DNA of 64,000 nt, taken from contig NZ_JAMWMR010000017.1 in assembly GCF_023887685.1 (NCBI RefSeq), forward strand, positions 1 to 64,000, written 5' to 3'. This document shows, one piece after another, positions 24,735 through 32,949 of this stretch. The position numbers were made by a program, and so were the translations under genes. Source of the stretch: Streptomyces macrolidinus. Lineage in GTDB: Bacteria > Actinomycetota > Actinomycetes > Streptomycetales > Streptomycetaceae. Under the pieces are notes generated by a model. It did not search any database. It was not told where the DNA came from and worked only from the letters and a program-made list of their open reading frames with translations. The first letter of the stretch is position 1; every line of letters starts with the position of its first letter.

Positions 24735-25171
24735 GACCACACCGCCCGGTTCCCGGAGGCGGTCGCCGTACGCCTCCTCCGTCGTTCGCTCAGGGTCCCC
24801 GGGTACCCCGAACACACCCCATGCAAGGATGCGTCACCAGGCGCCGGACGTCATCCGGAGACCGGTCGCCCGAGGCTCTCGGGGCCTGAACCCGCCGTGG
24901 GCGCCGTTGCCCGGCGACCCGTGCGGGATCGTACCGGCCGGATGACCGACTAGACGGCAGGGCGGAGCGGGGCTTGCACGGAGAGTCACCGTTCCGAGTG
25001 ATGCGTGTCTACGCGAGGTGACTGGTCCGGGGCCGGGCAGGCGGACCCACCGGGACGGCTACGCCTGCGCCTCTGCCCCACGTCCACGTCCGTGCCGTAC
25101 GGGAAGCCCGTACCGACGGCGGCGATGACGCGGGGCGCTCAGCACCCGGCCCGGCGAGGCAGTGACCCTTC
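24735..25171. other. Intergenic region without a supported gene
   Basis: About 440 bases between the VOC gene start and the lyase gene stop. I see no gene, terminator hairpin or clear promoter. The VOC promoter should be here. Confidence 0.5.
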
Positions 25172-26692
25172 CTACAACTCGGCCAATGCAGGCAGGAGTT
25201 CGGCCGCGGCCGTCACATCTCCCGTCAGCGGGCGGTCCTCGGTGTCGGCGGGGAGCGCCGCGGCGGCCATGGTGAATGCCGGGACCGACGGCGGGTCCGG
25301 GTGCAGGCGCAACGCCCGTACGGCCGTGACGAGTTCGCAGGCCAGTACGGTGCGGTAGGCCTCGGCGGCGCGCAGGGTCTGGCGCGCGGCCTGGGAGGCG
25401 AAGGATGCCGCGTCCTCCAGGCCGTGCGAGAGGACCGCGTGGCCCGCCGACGCGGGTGCCGCGCACGAACGCAGCTCCGCCAGCGCGGAGTTGGCGGTGT
25501 ACTCCAGGATCATCGTCCCCGAGCTGCTCGCGGCTCCCGAGGCGAGGAAGGCGGGCAGTCCGGTGAGGTCGGGGCGGCCCAGCGCGGCGAGCCGGGCGCC
25601 GGAGAGCTGGGCGGTCTGCAGGAGGGCCAGGCACAGCCCGTCCAGGGCCAGTCCGAGCGGGGCCGCGAAGAAGCCGCCGTGGTGGTGAGCGGTGCCGTCC
25701 GCACCGATCAGCGGGTTCTCCGAAGGGCAGTTGACCTCCACCTCCACGACGCGGCGCAACGCCTCGGCCGCTTCCAGGGCGGGCCCGTGCGCCTGCGGGA
25801 ACGCGCGGAAGCCGTACGGGTCCTGTATCCGCCCCTGCGACGGTCCTGGCCGGTCGGGGACGCCGAGCAGTCGCCGTACCTCCGCGGCGGCGCGCGCGGG
25901 TCCCGGGTAGGGGCGTACGGCGTGGACCGGGGCCGCGTACGCCTCCAGGGAGCCGGAGACGGCGGCCAGCGAGAGGGCCGCCACGGCGTGCGTGGCGCGC
26001 AGCAGCATCGACAGTTCATGACAGGCCAGCGCGGCCCGGCCGAGGACGAGGGCGTTGCTGCTGAGCAGCGCGAGCGCGTCACCGGGGCGCAGGGACACGG
26101 GCGCGGGCAGGCCGCCCGAGCGTCGGCCGAGCCAGGGGCGTTCCCCGATGAGGGTGAGGCCGGTCTCGGCCAGCGCGGTCAGGTCGCCGGTGCCGAGTCC
26201 GCCGTACTCGTGGACGGCGGGATGGACGCCGAGCCGCAGCGCTTCGGTGAGGGCGGTGATGAACGCGGGCTGGATCCCGGAGCCGCCCGCCAGGAGCTGG
26301 TTGGCCCGCACGGCCAGCATCGCGCGTACGTGGCGGGCCGGGAGCAGGGCGCCCGCGCCGCCCGCGTGGCTGCGCAGCAGGCGTAGCCCGTGGTCGGTCT
26401 CGTCGCCCGCCGTGACCGTCACCGAGCGGTGGGCGCCGACGCCGGTGCCGCGGCCGTAGAGCCGGCCCGTCCTGGCGAGCCGGTCGGCCGTGTGCCAGGA
26501 GCGCCGGGCCCGCTCCAGCGCCGCCTCGGGCACCACGGGTGCGGCCGTGCCGTCGGCGAGGCCGACCACCCCGTCGACCCGAAGTCCGGTGCCGTCGAGG
26601 ACGACGCGGGTGCCCGGGGCGTGTTGCGCAACACGCCCCGGGGCTCCGGAGGGCGAGGGGACCCGCGTCGGTCCGTCCGCGGTGACGTCCAT
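25172..26692 (-). CDS. Aromatic amino acid/histidine ammonia-lyase-like protein with non-canonical cofactor triad
   Basis: A 506-aa HAL/PAL-family protein. Conserved landmarks are LYGRGTGVGAHRS (Tyr 79; family YGxNTGFG), the cofactor loop YGGLGTGDLTALAE at 163-176, RIQDPYGFRAFPQAHG, PSENPLIGADG and HHHGGFFAAPLGLALD. The Ala-Ser-Gly triad that cyclises to the MIO electrophile is Gly-Thr-Gly at 167-169. It may make no MIO, or a methylated form. To my knowledge ergothionase, a trimethylammonia-lyase of this fold, also lacks MIO. It begins five bases after the gene for an OpuC-type quaternary-amine binding protein, so a betaine substrate (ergothioneine or hercynine) is a reasonable hypothesis. 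The ATG at 26692 is used; the first 28 residues are not conserved and include a 30-bp palindrome. Confidence 0.8.
   Translation of the reverse strand: MDVTADGPTRVPSPSGAPGRVAQHAPGTRVVLDGTGLRVDGVVGLADGTAAPVVPEAALERARRSWHTADRLARTGRLYGRGTGVGAHRSVTVTAGDETDHGLRLLRSHAGGAGALLPARHVRAMLAVRANQLLAGGSGIQPAFITALTEALRLGVHPAVHEYGGLGTGDLTALAETGLTLIGERPWLGRRSGGLPAPVSLRPGDALALLSSNALVLGRAALACHELSMLLRATHAVAALSLAAVSGSLEAYAAPVHAVRPYPGPARAAAEVRRLLGVPDRPGPSQGRIQDPYGFRAFPQAHGPALEAAEALRRVVEVEVNCPSENPLIGADGTAHHHGGFFAAPLGLALDGLCLALLQTAQLSGARLAALGRPDLTGLPAFLASGAASSSGTMILEYTANSALAELRSCAAPASAGHAVLSHGLEDAASFASQAARQTLRAAEAYRTVLACELVTAVRALRLHPDPPSVPAFTMAAAALPADTEDRPLTGDVTAAAELLPALAEL
26613..26642. repeat. Perfect 30-bp palindrome inside the lyase 5' coding region
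   Basis: The arms 26613-26627 and 26628-26642 are exact reverse complements (left arm CCCGGGGCGTGTTGC). In RNA it would fold into a very stable hairpin about 50 bases into the lyase gene and about 55 bases after the binding-protein stop. It could act as an attenuator or RNA-processing site that keeps lyase expression below that of the binding protein. Confidence 0.85.
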
Positions 26693-26697
26693 GTGGG

Positions 26698-27654
26698 TCA
26701 GTCCAGGCCGGCCGACTTCAGCCAGGCCTTGGCGACGTCCAGCGGGTCCTTGTTCTCGAGCTGGACCTGGGTGTCGAGGTCGAGGAGGGTCGCCGTGTCC
26801 AGCTTGGCGGAGACGGCGTTGAGCGCGTCGACGCCCTTCTTGGGCAGCCCCGACTTGTAGACCAGCGGCTGCACGTTCTCCAGCCCGAAGAGGTTCTTCG
26901 GGTCCTGGAGGACCACGAACTTCTCCTTGGTGATGGTGGGGTCCGTGGTGAAGAGGTCCGCGGCCTGCACGGTGTTCTTGGTCAGCGCCGCCTGGGTCAG
27001 CGGGCCGCCCGCGTCGAGTGCCTTGAAGGACTTGAACTCCACGCCGTAGAGCTTCTTCAGACCCTCCAGGCCCTGCATACGGGTCTGGAACTCCGGCGAA
27101 CCGCCGATGACCAGGTCCTTCGCGACGCCCTTGAGGTCCGCGATGCTGGACTTGTTGGTGAGGTGGTACTTCTTCGCGGTGGCCGCGTTGATGGTGACGG
27201 AGTCCTTGTCCTGCGCGGGCGCCGGGTCGAGGAGCGTCAGCTTGGAGTCGAGCTTGGCGTTGAGGGCGGCCGTCGTCTCCGCGAGCGTCTTCGGCGCGGC
27301 GTCCTTGTCGAGGTAGGCCAGCAGCGCGCCGTTGTACTCGGGCAGAACGGTGATGGAGCCGTTCTTCAGCAGGCCGTAGGTGGTCTCGCGGCTGCCGATG
27401 TTCGGCTTGTAGGTGACGTCGATGCCCTTGGCCTTGAGCGCCTCGCCGTAGATGTCCGCGATCAGGATGCTCTCGGCGAAGTTGTTGGAGCCGACGACGA
27501 CCGAATCACCGCTCGCCTTGCCTTCCTTGAGCGGGTCGGACTTGTCGTCGGAGGACGAGCCACACCCCGCGAGCAGTGCCGTCGTGGCGGCGAGCGCGAC
27601 GACCGCCGCGCCGGGGAATCTCCTGCTGGACGTGCTGGTGTTCGTAGAAGTCAC
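26698..27654 (-). CDS. OpuBC/ProX-type quaternary-amine substrate-binding lipoprotein
   Basis: A 318-aa extracytoplasmic lipoprotein. The signal peptide ends in the lipobox LLAGC (Cys 31). The mature part is the OpuAC/OpuC fold: VVVGSNNFAESILIADIYGE, NIGSRETTYGLLKNG, VLPEYNGALLAYLD, TNKSSIADLKGV, and FGLENVQPLVYKS. Tyr residues in the ligand region could form the aromatic cage for a trimethylammonium group (glycine betaine, choline, ergothioneine or similar). Start GTG at 27654. The two permeases and ATPase at 32281-34789 are its likely partners, although a conservon separates them. It is co-transcribed with the ammonia-lyase-like gene downstream. Probably the main binding protein for import of an osmoprotectant or a catabolised betaine. 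Confidence 0.9.
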   Translation of the reverse strand: MTSTNTSTSSRRFPGAAVVALAATTALLAGCGSSSDDKSDPLKEGKASGDSVVVGSNNFAESILIADIYGEALKAKGIDVTYKPNIGSRETTYGLLKNGSITVLPEYNGALLAYLDKDAAPKTLAETTAALNAKLDSKLTLLDPAPAQDKDSVTINAATAKKYHLTNKSSIADLKGVAKDLVIGGSPEFQTRMQGLEGLKKLYGVEFKSFKALDAGGPLTQAALTKNTVQAADLFTTDPTITKEKFVVLQDPKNLFGLENVQPLVYKSGLPKKGVDALNAVSAKLDTATLLDLDTQVQLENKDPLDVAKAWLKSAGLD

Positions 27655-27727
27655 GGTTCCCGTTCCGGGCTGAGGCTTGGGCAGGGCATGGCGCAGTGGT
27701 GCGAAGCACGAGGCATCGCACCTACTG

Positions 27728-27757
27728 ATCCAATCCAGCCCGTTCTTGATCAGTCAA
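27728..27757 (-). promoter_or_regulatory. Candidate promoter of the binding-protein/lyase operon
   Basis: Minus strand: TTGACT (27757-27752), an 18-base spacer, TTGGAT (27733-27728). The -35 overlaps an inverted repeat CTTGA-TCAG-TCAAG (27745-27758), a plausible repressor site. Confidence 0.45.
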
Positions 27758-27772
27758 GGGCCTTCTGATCAC

Positions 27773-27799
27773 CAATTGGCTTCAATGGGTAGCCAATTG
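27773..27799. promoter_or_regulatory. Inverted repeat CAATTGGC/GCCAATTG
   Basis: Eight-base arms at 27773-27780 and 27792-27799 with an 11-base spacer, just upstream of the binding-protein promoter in an AT-rich patch. The form suits a dimeric regulator, perhaps one sensing osmolarity or the transported ligand. Confidence 0.5.
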
Positions 27800-28075
27800 T
27801 GAACGTCGGGTTGTGGTGGAGCGCGGACCGGGCCACAAGGGAAGCACGCGCCCTTTGTAATGGATTCTTGACTTAGGGCGACACGATCAGGCGCCTGAAG
27901 AGGCGATAGTCTCCGGGCAACCGGCGGCGCGCCGCGTTGCGGAACACATGCGAAGTCCCTGCCCTTCGTGGGTCGTTCCGCGCCCGGCACCACGGGCTTC
28001 ACCGGTGCCCCCGGTCGGCCGACGACGGTCACACGCACTCTTCGCACGCCCTGACACGCCCTCGAAGGAGGCTTG

Positions 28076-30598
28076 GTGTCCACGACCGAGGTGGACGCGC
28101 CGACCCGGCCGGCGCCGTCGCCGCCCCAGAGTGGCATACGCGGCTTCGCCGACCGCTGGACGTTCCGGCGCAAGCTCAATGTCCTCGTCGGCGTTCCGCT
28201 CGCCATGCTCGGCGTGCTGCTCGCGCTCGTCATCGTCGACCAGGTGCAGCAGGCGCGCGAAGCGGCGGCGGCGGCCCAACTGGTGCGCGACAGCGGGCAG
28301 GTGGCGATCCTCGTCGACCGGGTGGAACGCGAACACCAGCAGGCCGTCCTGCTCTCCGTGCGGTACGAGGCGGCGACCGGCGACGAGAAGCCCTCGCTCA
28401 CCGCCTACCGCCGGGCGCAACAGGCCGTGGACAAGCAGGTCCAGAAGGTCCGTGCCACCTTCGGTGACCGGCTGCCGCTGTCCGAGGCGCAGGCCCTCAA
28501 GGAGGTCGAGGGCCTCACGACGCTGCGCGAGACGATCGCGCGGGACTATCTGCCCGCCGACAACATCGACCCGGCCTACACCAACGCTGCGAGCGGACTG
28601 CTCGACGGTCTCGGCCTCGACCGCAACGCCGGGCTAGCGGCCACCTTCACCGGCAATCTGCTGGACTCCCTGCTGCGCGCCGACGCCGCCCACAGCGCCT
28701 TCGAGACCAGTGTGTTCTCGGCGACGACCGGGGACAGCAACGCCCTCATCGAGTTCACGAACGCCGTCGGCTCCTACGAGCTGTACACCTACCAGGCGGA
28801 CCGCTTCGGGCGGTTCGCGACCGAGGCGCAGGCGGACGAGCTGTCCGGTATCGAACGCAGCGCGGCCCAGCGGTCGATCGCCCAGGCGTACGCCGAACTC
28901 CAGGTCGACCCCAGCGCGTTGCAGGCGAGCACCCCCGCCGAGATCCGCCGTGCCTTCGAGCACGCCCTGAGCAACTACCCGGACTACCCGAAGCAGGCCG
29001 CGAGCCGACTGCACATCACCGCCTCGCTCATCGGCCAGATCGCCGACCGCGCGCAGGACACCTCCGACGACGCCTGGTGGCGCGCGGGTCTGCTGCTCGG
29101 CGTGGCGATCCTCGGCTTCGGCTTCTGGCTCGCCTTCTCGGTGGCGGTGCGCCGCTCGGTGGTCCAGCCGGTGCAGGCGCTCACCGACGCCGCCCAGCAG
29201 GTCGCCGAGGTCGCCGGGCGCGAACTGGCCCGCGTGGCCGACGACGACGCCGAGGACGCCGGACCGCCGCGGCTGCGCGAAGTGCCGGTCACCGTACGGG
29301 ACGAGATCGGCGAACTCGCCGAGGCCTTCAACCATGTGCAGACCACCGCGGCGGCGCTCCTGGAGCGTCAGGTGCTCAGCCGCCGCAACGTCGCCGAGAT
29401 GTTCGGCAACGTCGGACGCCGGGTCAGCAATCTGACGACCCGTCAGCTCGCCTTGATCGACGCGGTGGAGCGTGGCGAGACCGACCCCGCCCTGCTCGAA
29501 CGCCTCTACTCCATCGACCACATCGCCGTACGTCTGCGGCGCAACGCCGACAGCCTGATGCTGCTCGCGGGGATCCGCGAGACGGTCCTGGACGCCGGTC
29601 CCACCGCGCTCACCAACGTCGTACGGGCCGCGCTCGGCCAGATCGAGGGCTTCCAGCGGGTACGGCTGCGCGCCGGTACCGAGGTCATGGTGGAGCCCGA
29701 CATCATCGGCGACCTGACCCTGATGATCGCCGAACTCGTGGAGAACGCCGTCTCGTTCTCGCCCGCGGGCAGCCCCGTCGAGGTGACCGTGCGGACGACC
29801 GGCCAGGGCGCGGCGATCGAGGTCGTCGACCACGGCCTGGGCATGAGCGCCGAGCGGCTCACCGAGGAGAACGCCCGGCTGATCCGCCGTGAGCGACTGG
29901 ACGTCGTCCCGACGAAGGTGCTCGGCCTGTTCGTGGTGGGTACGCTGGCCCGCCGCTGGGAGGTGGCGGTCGAGCTGTCCCGTACGCCCGGCGGCGGTGT
30001 CACGGCGACCGTCGGCATCCCCTCGTCGCTGCTGCTGACGATGAGCCCGGTGGCCGCGCAGGGACCGAACCAGGTGAAGGCGCCCGCGCCGAGCGGCGGC
30101 CCCGTGCCGTCGTCGGCCCGCGCCGCGGGTGAGATCCCGGCGGCTGCCGCGCTGCCGCGGCGCGTTCCCCGCCGGGAGCAGGAGCCGGACGCGGGGCCGG
30201 TCGCCGAGCAGGGCCCGACTCCCGCGAAGACGGCGCCCGTTGACCGTACGACCTCCCACGACCGCGCCGAGGAAGCCCCGTTGGTCCCCCGGCCCCGGAC
30301 CGAGGAGCCGGAACCGGCCGACCGGGCATCGGCGCCGTCACCCGCCGGGGACCCGCCGGGCGGCGCCCGCCCCCTGCGCCGACGCGTCCGGGGCGCGACC
30401 CTGCGGACCACCGGCGTCGATGCCGCCGGACAGGCGCGGCAGGCCCCCCGGCTCGCCGACGCGGACGAAGTCCGTTCCGCACTCGAGGAGTTCGAGGCGG
30501 CCGTGGAGCGCGCCCATCGGGACAGCGCCCGGCGGACCGCCCCGCACGAGCACGACCAGCACGACCAGAACCACCTCCCGGAAGGAGCGGAACAGTGA
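28076..30598 (+). CDS. Conservon sensor histidine kinase-like protein (CvnA type)
   Basis: An 840-aa membrane protein, first gene of a four-gene conservon. A short cytoplasmic N-terminus precedes TM1 (LNVLVGVPLAMLGVLLALVI, near 40-62). A large extracytoplasmic helical sensor of the nitrate/nitrite-sensing type follows, then TM2 (LLLGVAILGFGFWLAFSVAV, near 340), HAMP, an unusual dimerisation region (LYSIDHIAVRLRRNADSLML) lacking a classical H-box, and an ATPase domain with ELVENAVSFSPAG (N box) and VVDHGLGM (G1 box). The last 170 residues are Pro/Ala-rich and disordered. There is no response regulator; in characterised conservons the kinase forms a membrane complex with the other three proteins. 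Start GTG at 28076 after AAGGAGG. The signal is unknown. Confidence 0.9.
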   Translation: MSTTEVDAPTRPAPSPPQSGIRGFADRWTFRRKLNVLVGVPLAMLGVLLALVIVDQVQQAREAAAAAQLVRDSGQVAILVDRVEREHQQAVLLSVRYEAATGDEKPSLTAYRRAQQAVDKQVQKVRATFGDRLPLSEAQALKEVEGLTTLRETIARDYLPADNIDPAYTNAASGLLDGLGLDRNAGLAATFTGNLLDSLLRADAAHSAFETSVFSATTGDSNALIEFTNAVGSYELYTYQADRFGRFATEAQADELSGIERSAAQRSIAQAYAELQVDPSALQASTPAEIRRAFEHALSNYPDYPKQAASRLHITASLIGQIADRAQDTSDDAWWRAGLLLGVAILGFGFWLAFSVAVRRSVVQPVQALTDAAQQVAEVAGRELARVADDDAEDAGPPRLREVPVTVRDEIGELAEAFNHVQTTAAALLERQVLSRRNVAEMFGNVGRRVSNLTTRQLALIDAVERGETDPALLERLYSIDHIAVRLRRNADSLMLLAGIRETVLDAGPTALTNVVRAALGQIEGFQRVRLRAGTEVMVEPDIIGDLTLMIAELVENAVSFSPAGSPVEVTVRTTGQGAAIEVVDHGLGMSAERLTEENARLIRRERLDVVPTKVLGLFVVGTLARRWEVAVELSRTPGGGVTATVGIPSSLLLTMSPVAAQGPNQVKAPAPSGGPVPSSARAAGEIPAAAALPRRVPRREQEPDAGPVAEQGPTPAKTAPVDRTTSHDRAEEAPLVPRPRTEEPEPADRASAPSPAGDPPGGARPLRRRVRGATLRTTGVDAAGQARQAPRLADADEVRSALEEFEAAVERAHRDSARRTAPHEHDQHDQNHLPEGAEQ

Positions 30599-31071
30599 GC
30601 ACGTCGACAGGTGAGACTCCGGCAGGAGCCGCCACGCCGGCCGAACTCCAGGCCGCCGCAGCCGACTTCACCTGGCTGCTCAATCGTTTCGCGACGGAGA
30701 CCGCGGGTGTCGTCGACGCCATAGCCGTCTCCTCCGACGGGTTGCTCATCGCCGTCTCCGAACTGCGCGAGCACGCCGACTCGGAACGGCTCGCCGCCAT
30801 CGTCTCCGGCATCACCAGCCTGGCCGCCGGAGCCTCCGGCAACTACGGTCTCGGCGGTCTCAACAAGGTCATCATCGATCTGGAGGGCGGCCATGTCCTG
30901 GTCTCCGCGATCGGCAGCGGCGCCGTGCTCGGCGTGGTCGCCGACAAGGAGGCCAAACTGGGCAACGTCGCCTACGAGATGACCCTGTTCGCGAATCGGG
31001 CCGGTACCGCGCTCAGCCCCCAGCTCGTGCTGGAGCTGAAGAACAGCGTCGGCGCCGTGTCAACGGGGTGA
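30595..31071 (+). CDS. Roadblock/LC7 domain protein (CvnB type)
   Basis: A 158-aa cytoplasmic protein with one Roadblock/LC7 domain (about residues 18-140), including FTWLLNRFATETAGVVDAIA, DGLLIAVS and GSGAVLGVVADKEAKLGNVA. In conservons this type of protein regulates the cognate small GTPase, as in the MglA/MglB pair. Its GTG start overlaps the cvnA stop (GTGA), so synthesis is coupled. No membrane segment. Length and position (second gene) are typical. Confidence 0.92.
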   Translation: MSTSTGETPAGAATPAELQAAAADFTWLLNRFATETAGVVDAIAVSSDGLLIAVSELREHADSERLAAIVSGITSLAAGASGNYGLGGLNKVIIDLEGGHVLVSAIGSGAVLGVVADKEAKLGNVAYEMTLFANRAGTALSPQLVLELKNSVGAVSTG

Positions 31072-31107
31072 CCGGTATCCATCCGGTCCAGGAAGGACAG
31101 AACACCC

Positions 31108-31548
31108 ATGGCGGACGGCCGCACGCCGCGCGGCGCCGGCGAAGACGGCTCCCCTCCGTCGGACACGGTGGGGCCCGCCTCCGCCGTACGGCCGTTCCTG
31201 CTCACCGCCGGCCGGGTGGCGCCCACCGCGTCCGGCCGGCCGATCCCGGTCGAGACGCAGGTGGTGGCCACCCCCGCGGGGCTCGACGGGCTCGACCAGC
31301 TCTCCTTCGAGCAGCACGACATCGTGGCCGCGTGCCGGCGTCCGCAGTCCATCGCGGAGATCGCGGCCCGGCTGCGGCTGCATCTCAACGTGGTCCGGGT
31401 CCTCGCCGAGGACCTGCGCGCGGCCGGGCAGTTGACGGTGCACGTGCCGCACGCCGACGTCACACACGACGCATCCGTCCTGCGCAGGGTTATCGATGGC
31501 CTGCGGGCCATCCCCGACTCCCGGGGGGTACTCCGTGACACCGACTGA
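31108..31548 (+). CDS. DUF742 winged-helix protein (CvnC type)
   Basis: A 146-aa protein of the DUF742 family. The core AVRPFLLTAGRVAP, PVETQVVAT, LSFEQHDIVAACRRPQSIAE and IAARLRLHLNVVRVLAEDL forms a winged helix-turn-helix-like fold from about residue 27 to 145. It acts as a membrane-complex component in conservons, possibly a transcription factor released on signalling. It lies 36 bases after the roadblock gene and overlaps the GTPase gene by 14 bases. Start ATG at 31108 behind AGGAAGG. Confidence 0.9.
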   Translation: MADGRTPRGAGEDGSPPSDTVGPASAVRPFLLTAGRVAPTASGRPIPVETQVVATPAGLDGLDQLSFEQHDIVAACRRPQSIAEIAARLRLHLNVVRVLAEDLRAAGQLTVHVPHADVTHDASVLRRVIDGLRAIPDSRGVLRDTD

Positions 31549-32176
31549 ACCGGCCTGCCCTCCCCGTGCTCCCGGTCCCGCCCGGCCGGGGCGGGGTCCC
31601 GGCACGGCGGCGCGGGGCACCGTACGGCCGCCGCTGCCGGTCAAGATGGTGATCTCGGGCGGCTTCGGCGTGGGCAAGACCACCGCCGTGGGTTCGATCT
31701 CCGAGATCGAGCCGCTGACCACCGAGGCGGCCATCACCGAGGTCGCGGCGGGCGTGGACGACCTCACGCACACCCCGCGCAAGACGACGACCACGGTGGC
31801 GATGGACTTCGGCTGCATCACCATCGACCCGACGCTGAAGCTGTATCTGTTCGGCACCCCGGGCCAGGACCGGTTCGGCTTCATGTGGGACGACATCGTC
31901 GAGGGCGCGGTGGGCGGGCTCGTCATCGTCGACACCCGGCGCATGGACGACTGCTACGCGGCCGTGGACTACTTCGAGCACCGGCAGATCCCGTTCGCCG
32001 TCGCGCTCAACGCCTTCGACGGCAAGGTCGAGTACGACGTCGACCAGGCCCGCTGGGCGCTGGACGTCTCCGAGCACGTCCCGGTCATCGTCTTCGACGC
32101 CCGCGAGCGCGGCTCGGTCCGTGACGCGCTGCTCGTCGTCCTGGAGCAGGCGCTGGCCCGCAGCGGCGGCAGTTGA
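31535..32176 (+). CDS. Conservon small GTPase (CvnD type)
   Basis: A 213-aa Ras-like/MglA-like GTPase. The P-loop GGFGVGKTT (residues 42-50), the switch region around RKTTTTVAMDFG, GTPGQDRF (G3 Walker-B region) and LNAFDG (in place of NKxD) are visible. The missing classical NKxD means nucleotide specificity could be relaxed, as is usual in this family. The N-terminal 30 residues are Pro-rich. I chose GTG at 31535 over an upstream start in the same frame because the G-rich ribosome-binding site is at the right distance. Followed by a strong terminator at 32216-32255. It probably switches the conservon complex between bound and free states. Confidence 0.92.
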   Translation: MTPTEPACPPRAPGPARPGRGPGTAARGTVRPPLPVKMVISGGFGVGKTTAVGSISEIEPLTTEAAITEVAAGVDDLTHTPRKTTTTVAMDFGCITIDPTLKLYLFGTPGQDRFGFMWDDIVEGAVGGLVIVDTRRMDDCYAAVDYFEHRQIPFAVALNAFDGKVEYDVDQARWALDVSEHVPVIVFDARERGSVRDALLVVLEQALARSGGS

Positions 32177-32215
32177 CCGACGACGGCCACGGATACGCGG
32201 ACGGGATACACGCAG

Positions 32216-32255
32216 GACGGGCCCGGGACGGTGTGGAAGCCGTCCCGGGCCCGTC
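32216..32255. terminator. Bidirectional terminator between the conservon and the transporter operon
   Basis: A perfect 16-bp stem (32216-32231 with 32240-32255, arm GACGGGCCCGGGACGG) and an 8-base loop, between the converging conservon GTPase and permease genes. It can stop transcription from both sides. Confidence 0.85.
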
Positions 32256-32280
32256 GTCGCTTCGACCGGCGATCCGGTGC

Positions 32281-32949
32281 TCAGCCGCTCCTGCGGACGC
32301 CCGGCGACACCGCGACCCGCGCGACCGCCCAGAACACCCCGAGCGTCACGAGCGCCAGCACGGCCACCAGCGTGGCGCCGCCGACCACCTTCTCGTAGTT
32401 CCTCTGGTAGAGCCCGTCGATGATGTACCGGCCGATCCCGCCGAGGCCGACGTACGCGGCGATGGTGGCGGTCGACACGATCTGGATGGCCGCCGAGCGC
32501 AGGCCGCCGAGGATCAGCGGCAGGGCGCCGGGCAGCTCCACCTGGAGGAGGATCCGTGACTCGGGCATCCCCATGCCGCGCGCGGCGTCCACGGGCGAGG
32601 GGTCGACGGACCGGACCGCCTCGTACGTGGTGACCAGGATCGGCGGGACGGCGAGGACGACCAGCGGGATCATCACGGGCCCCAGCCCGAACCCGAGCCA
32701 CATGACCATCAGTACCAGCAGGCCGAAGGTGGGCAGCGCCCGGCTGCCGGTGGCGACCAGGGCGATGGCGTTGCCGCCGCGCCCGTAGTGGCCGGTGATC
32801 AGCCCGATCGGCAGACCGATGACGGCGGCGATCGCGAGGGCCTGGAGGGAGTAGTGGAGGTGCTCCGTCAGCCGGGTGGGGATGCCGTCGTATCCGTGCC
32901 AGTGGGATCCGTCGCTGAAGAACGCGTGGATGAAGGTCAGGACGTTCAC
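32281..32949 (-). CDS. Quaternary-amine ABC transporter permease (OpuBB/OpuBD type), second
   Basis: A 222-aa inner-membrane permease with about five or six segments and the EAA-type loop AARGMGMPESRILLQVELPGALPL (seen at residues 124-147), which contacts the ATPase. LPTFGLLVLMVMWLGFGLGP is typical of the OpuC/ProW family. Its GTG start overlaps the stop of the first permease (GTGA). It is the last gene of the transporter operon. Partner binding protein: 26698-27654. Function: uptake of a glycine-betaine-like compound driven by ATP. Confidence 0.93.
   Translation of the reverse strand: MNVLTFIHAFFSDGSHWHGYDGIPTRLTEHLHYSLQALAIAAVIGLPIGLITGHYGRGGNAIALVATGSRALPTFGLLVLMVMWLGFGLGPVMIPLVVLAVPPILVTTYEAVRSVDPSPVDAARGMGMPESRILLQVELPGALPLILGGLRSAAIQIVSTATIAAYVGLGGIGRYIIDGLYQRNYEKVVGGATLVAVLALVTLGVFWAVARVAVSPGVRRSG

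Larger units (their letters stand above)
27655..28075. other. Divergent intergenic region between binding protein and conservon
   Basis: About 420 bases. The half near the binding-protein gene carries its promoter and two inverted repeats (listed separately). I see no gene. The conservon promoter must lie in the right half; TTGACT occurs on the plus strand near 27868 without a well-spaced -10. Confidence 0.5.

Noticed and set aside
27769..28401. Minus-strand ORF opposite the conservon kinase start
   Set aside because: Overlaps a divergent promoter region and the kinase 5' end; no recognisable sequence.
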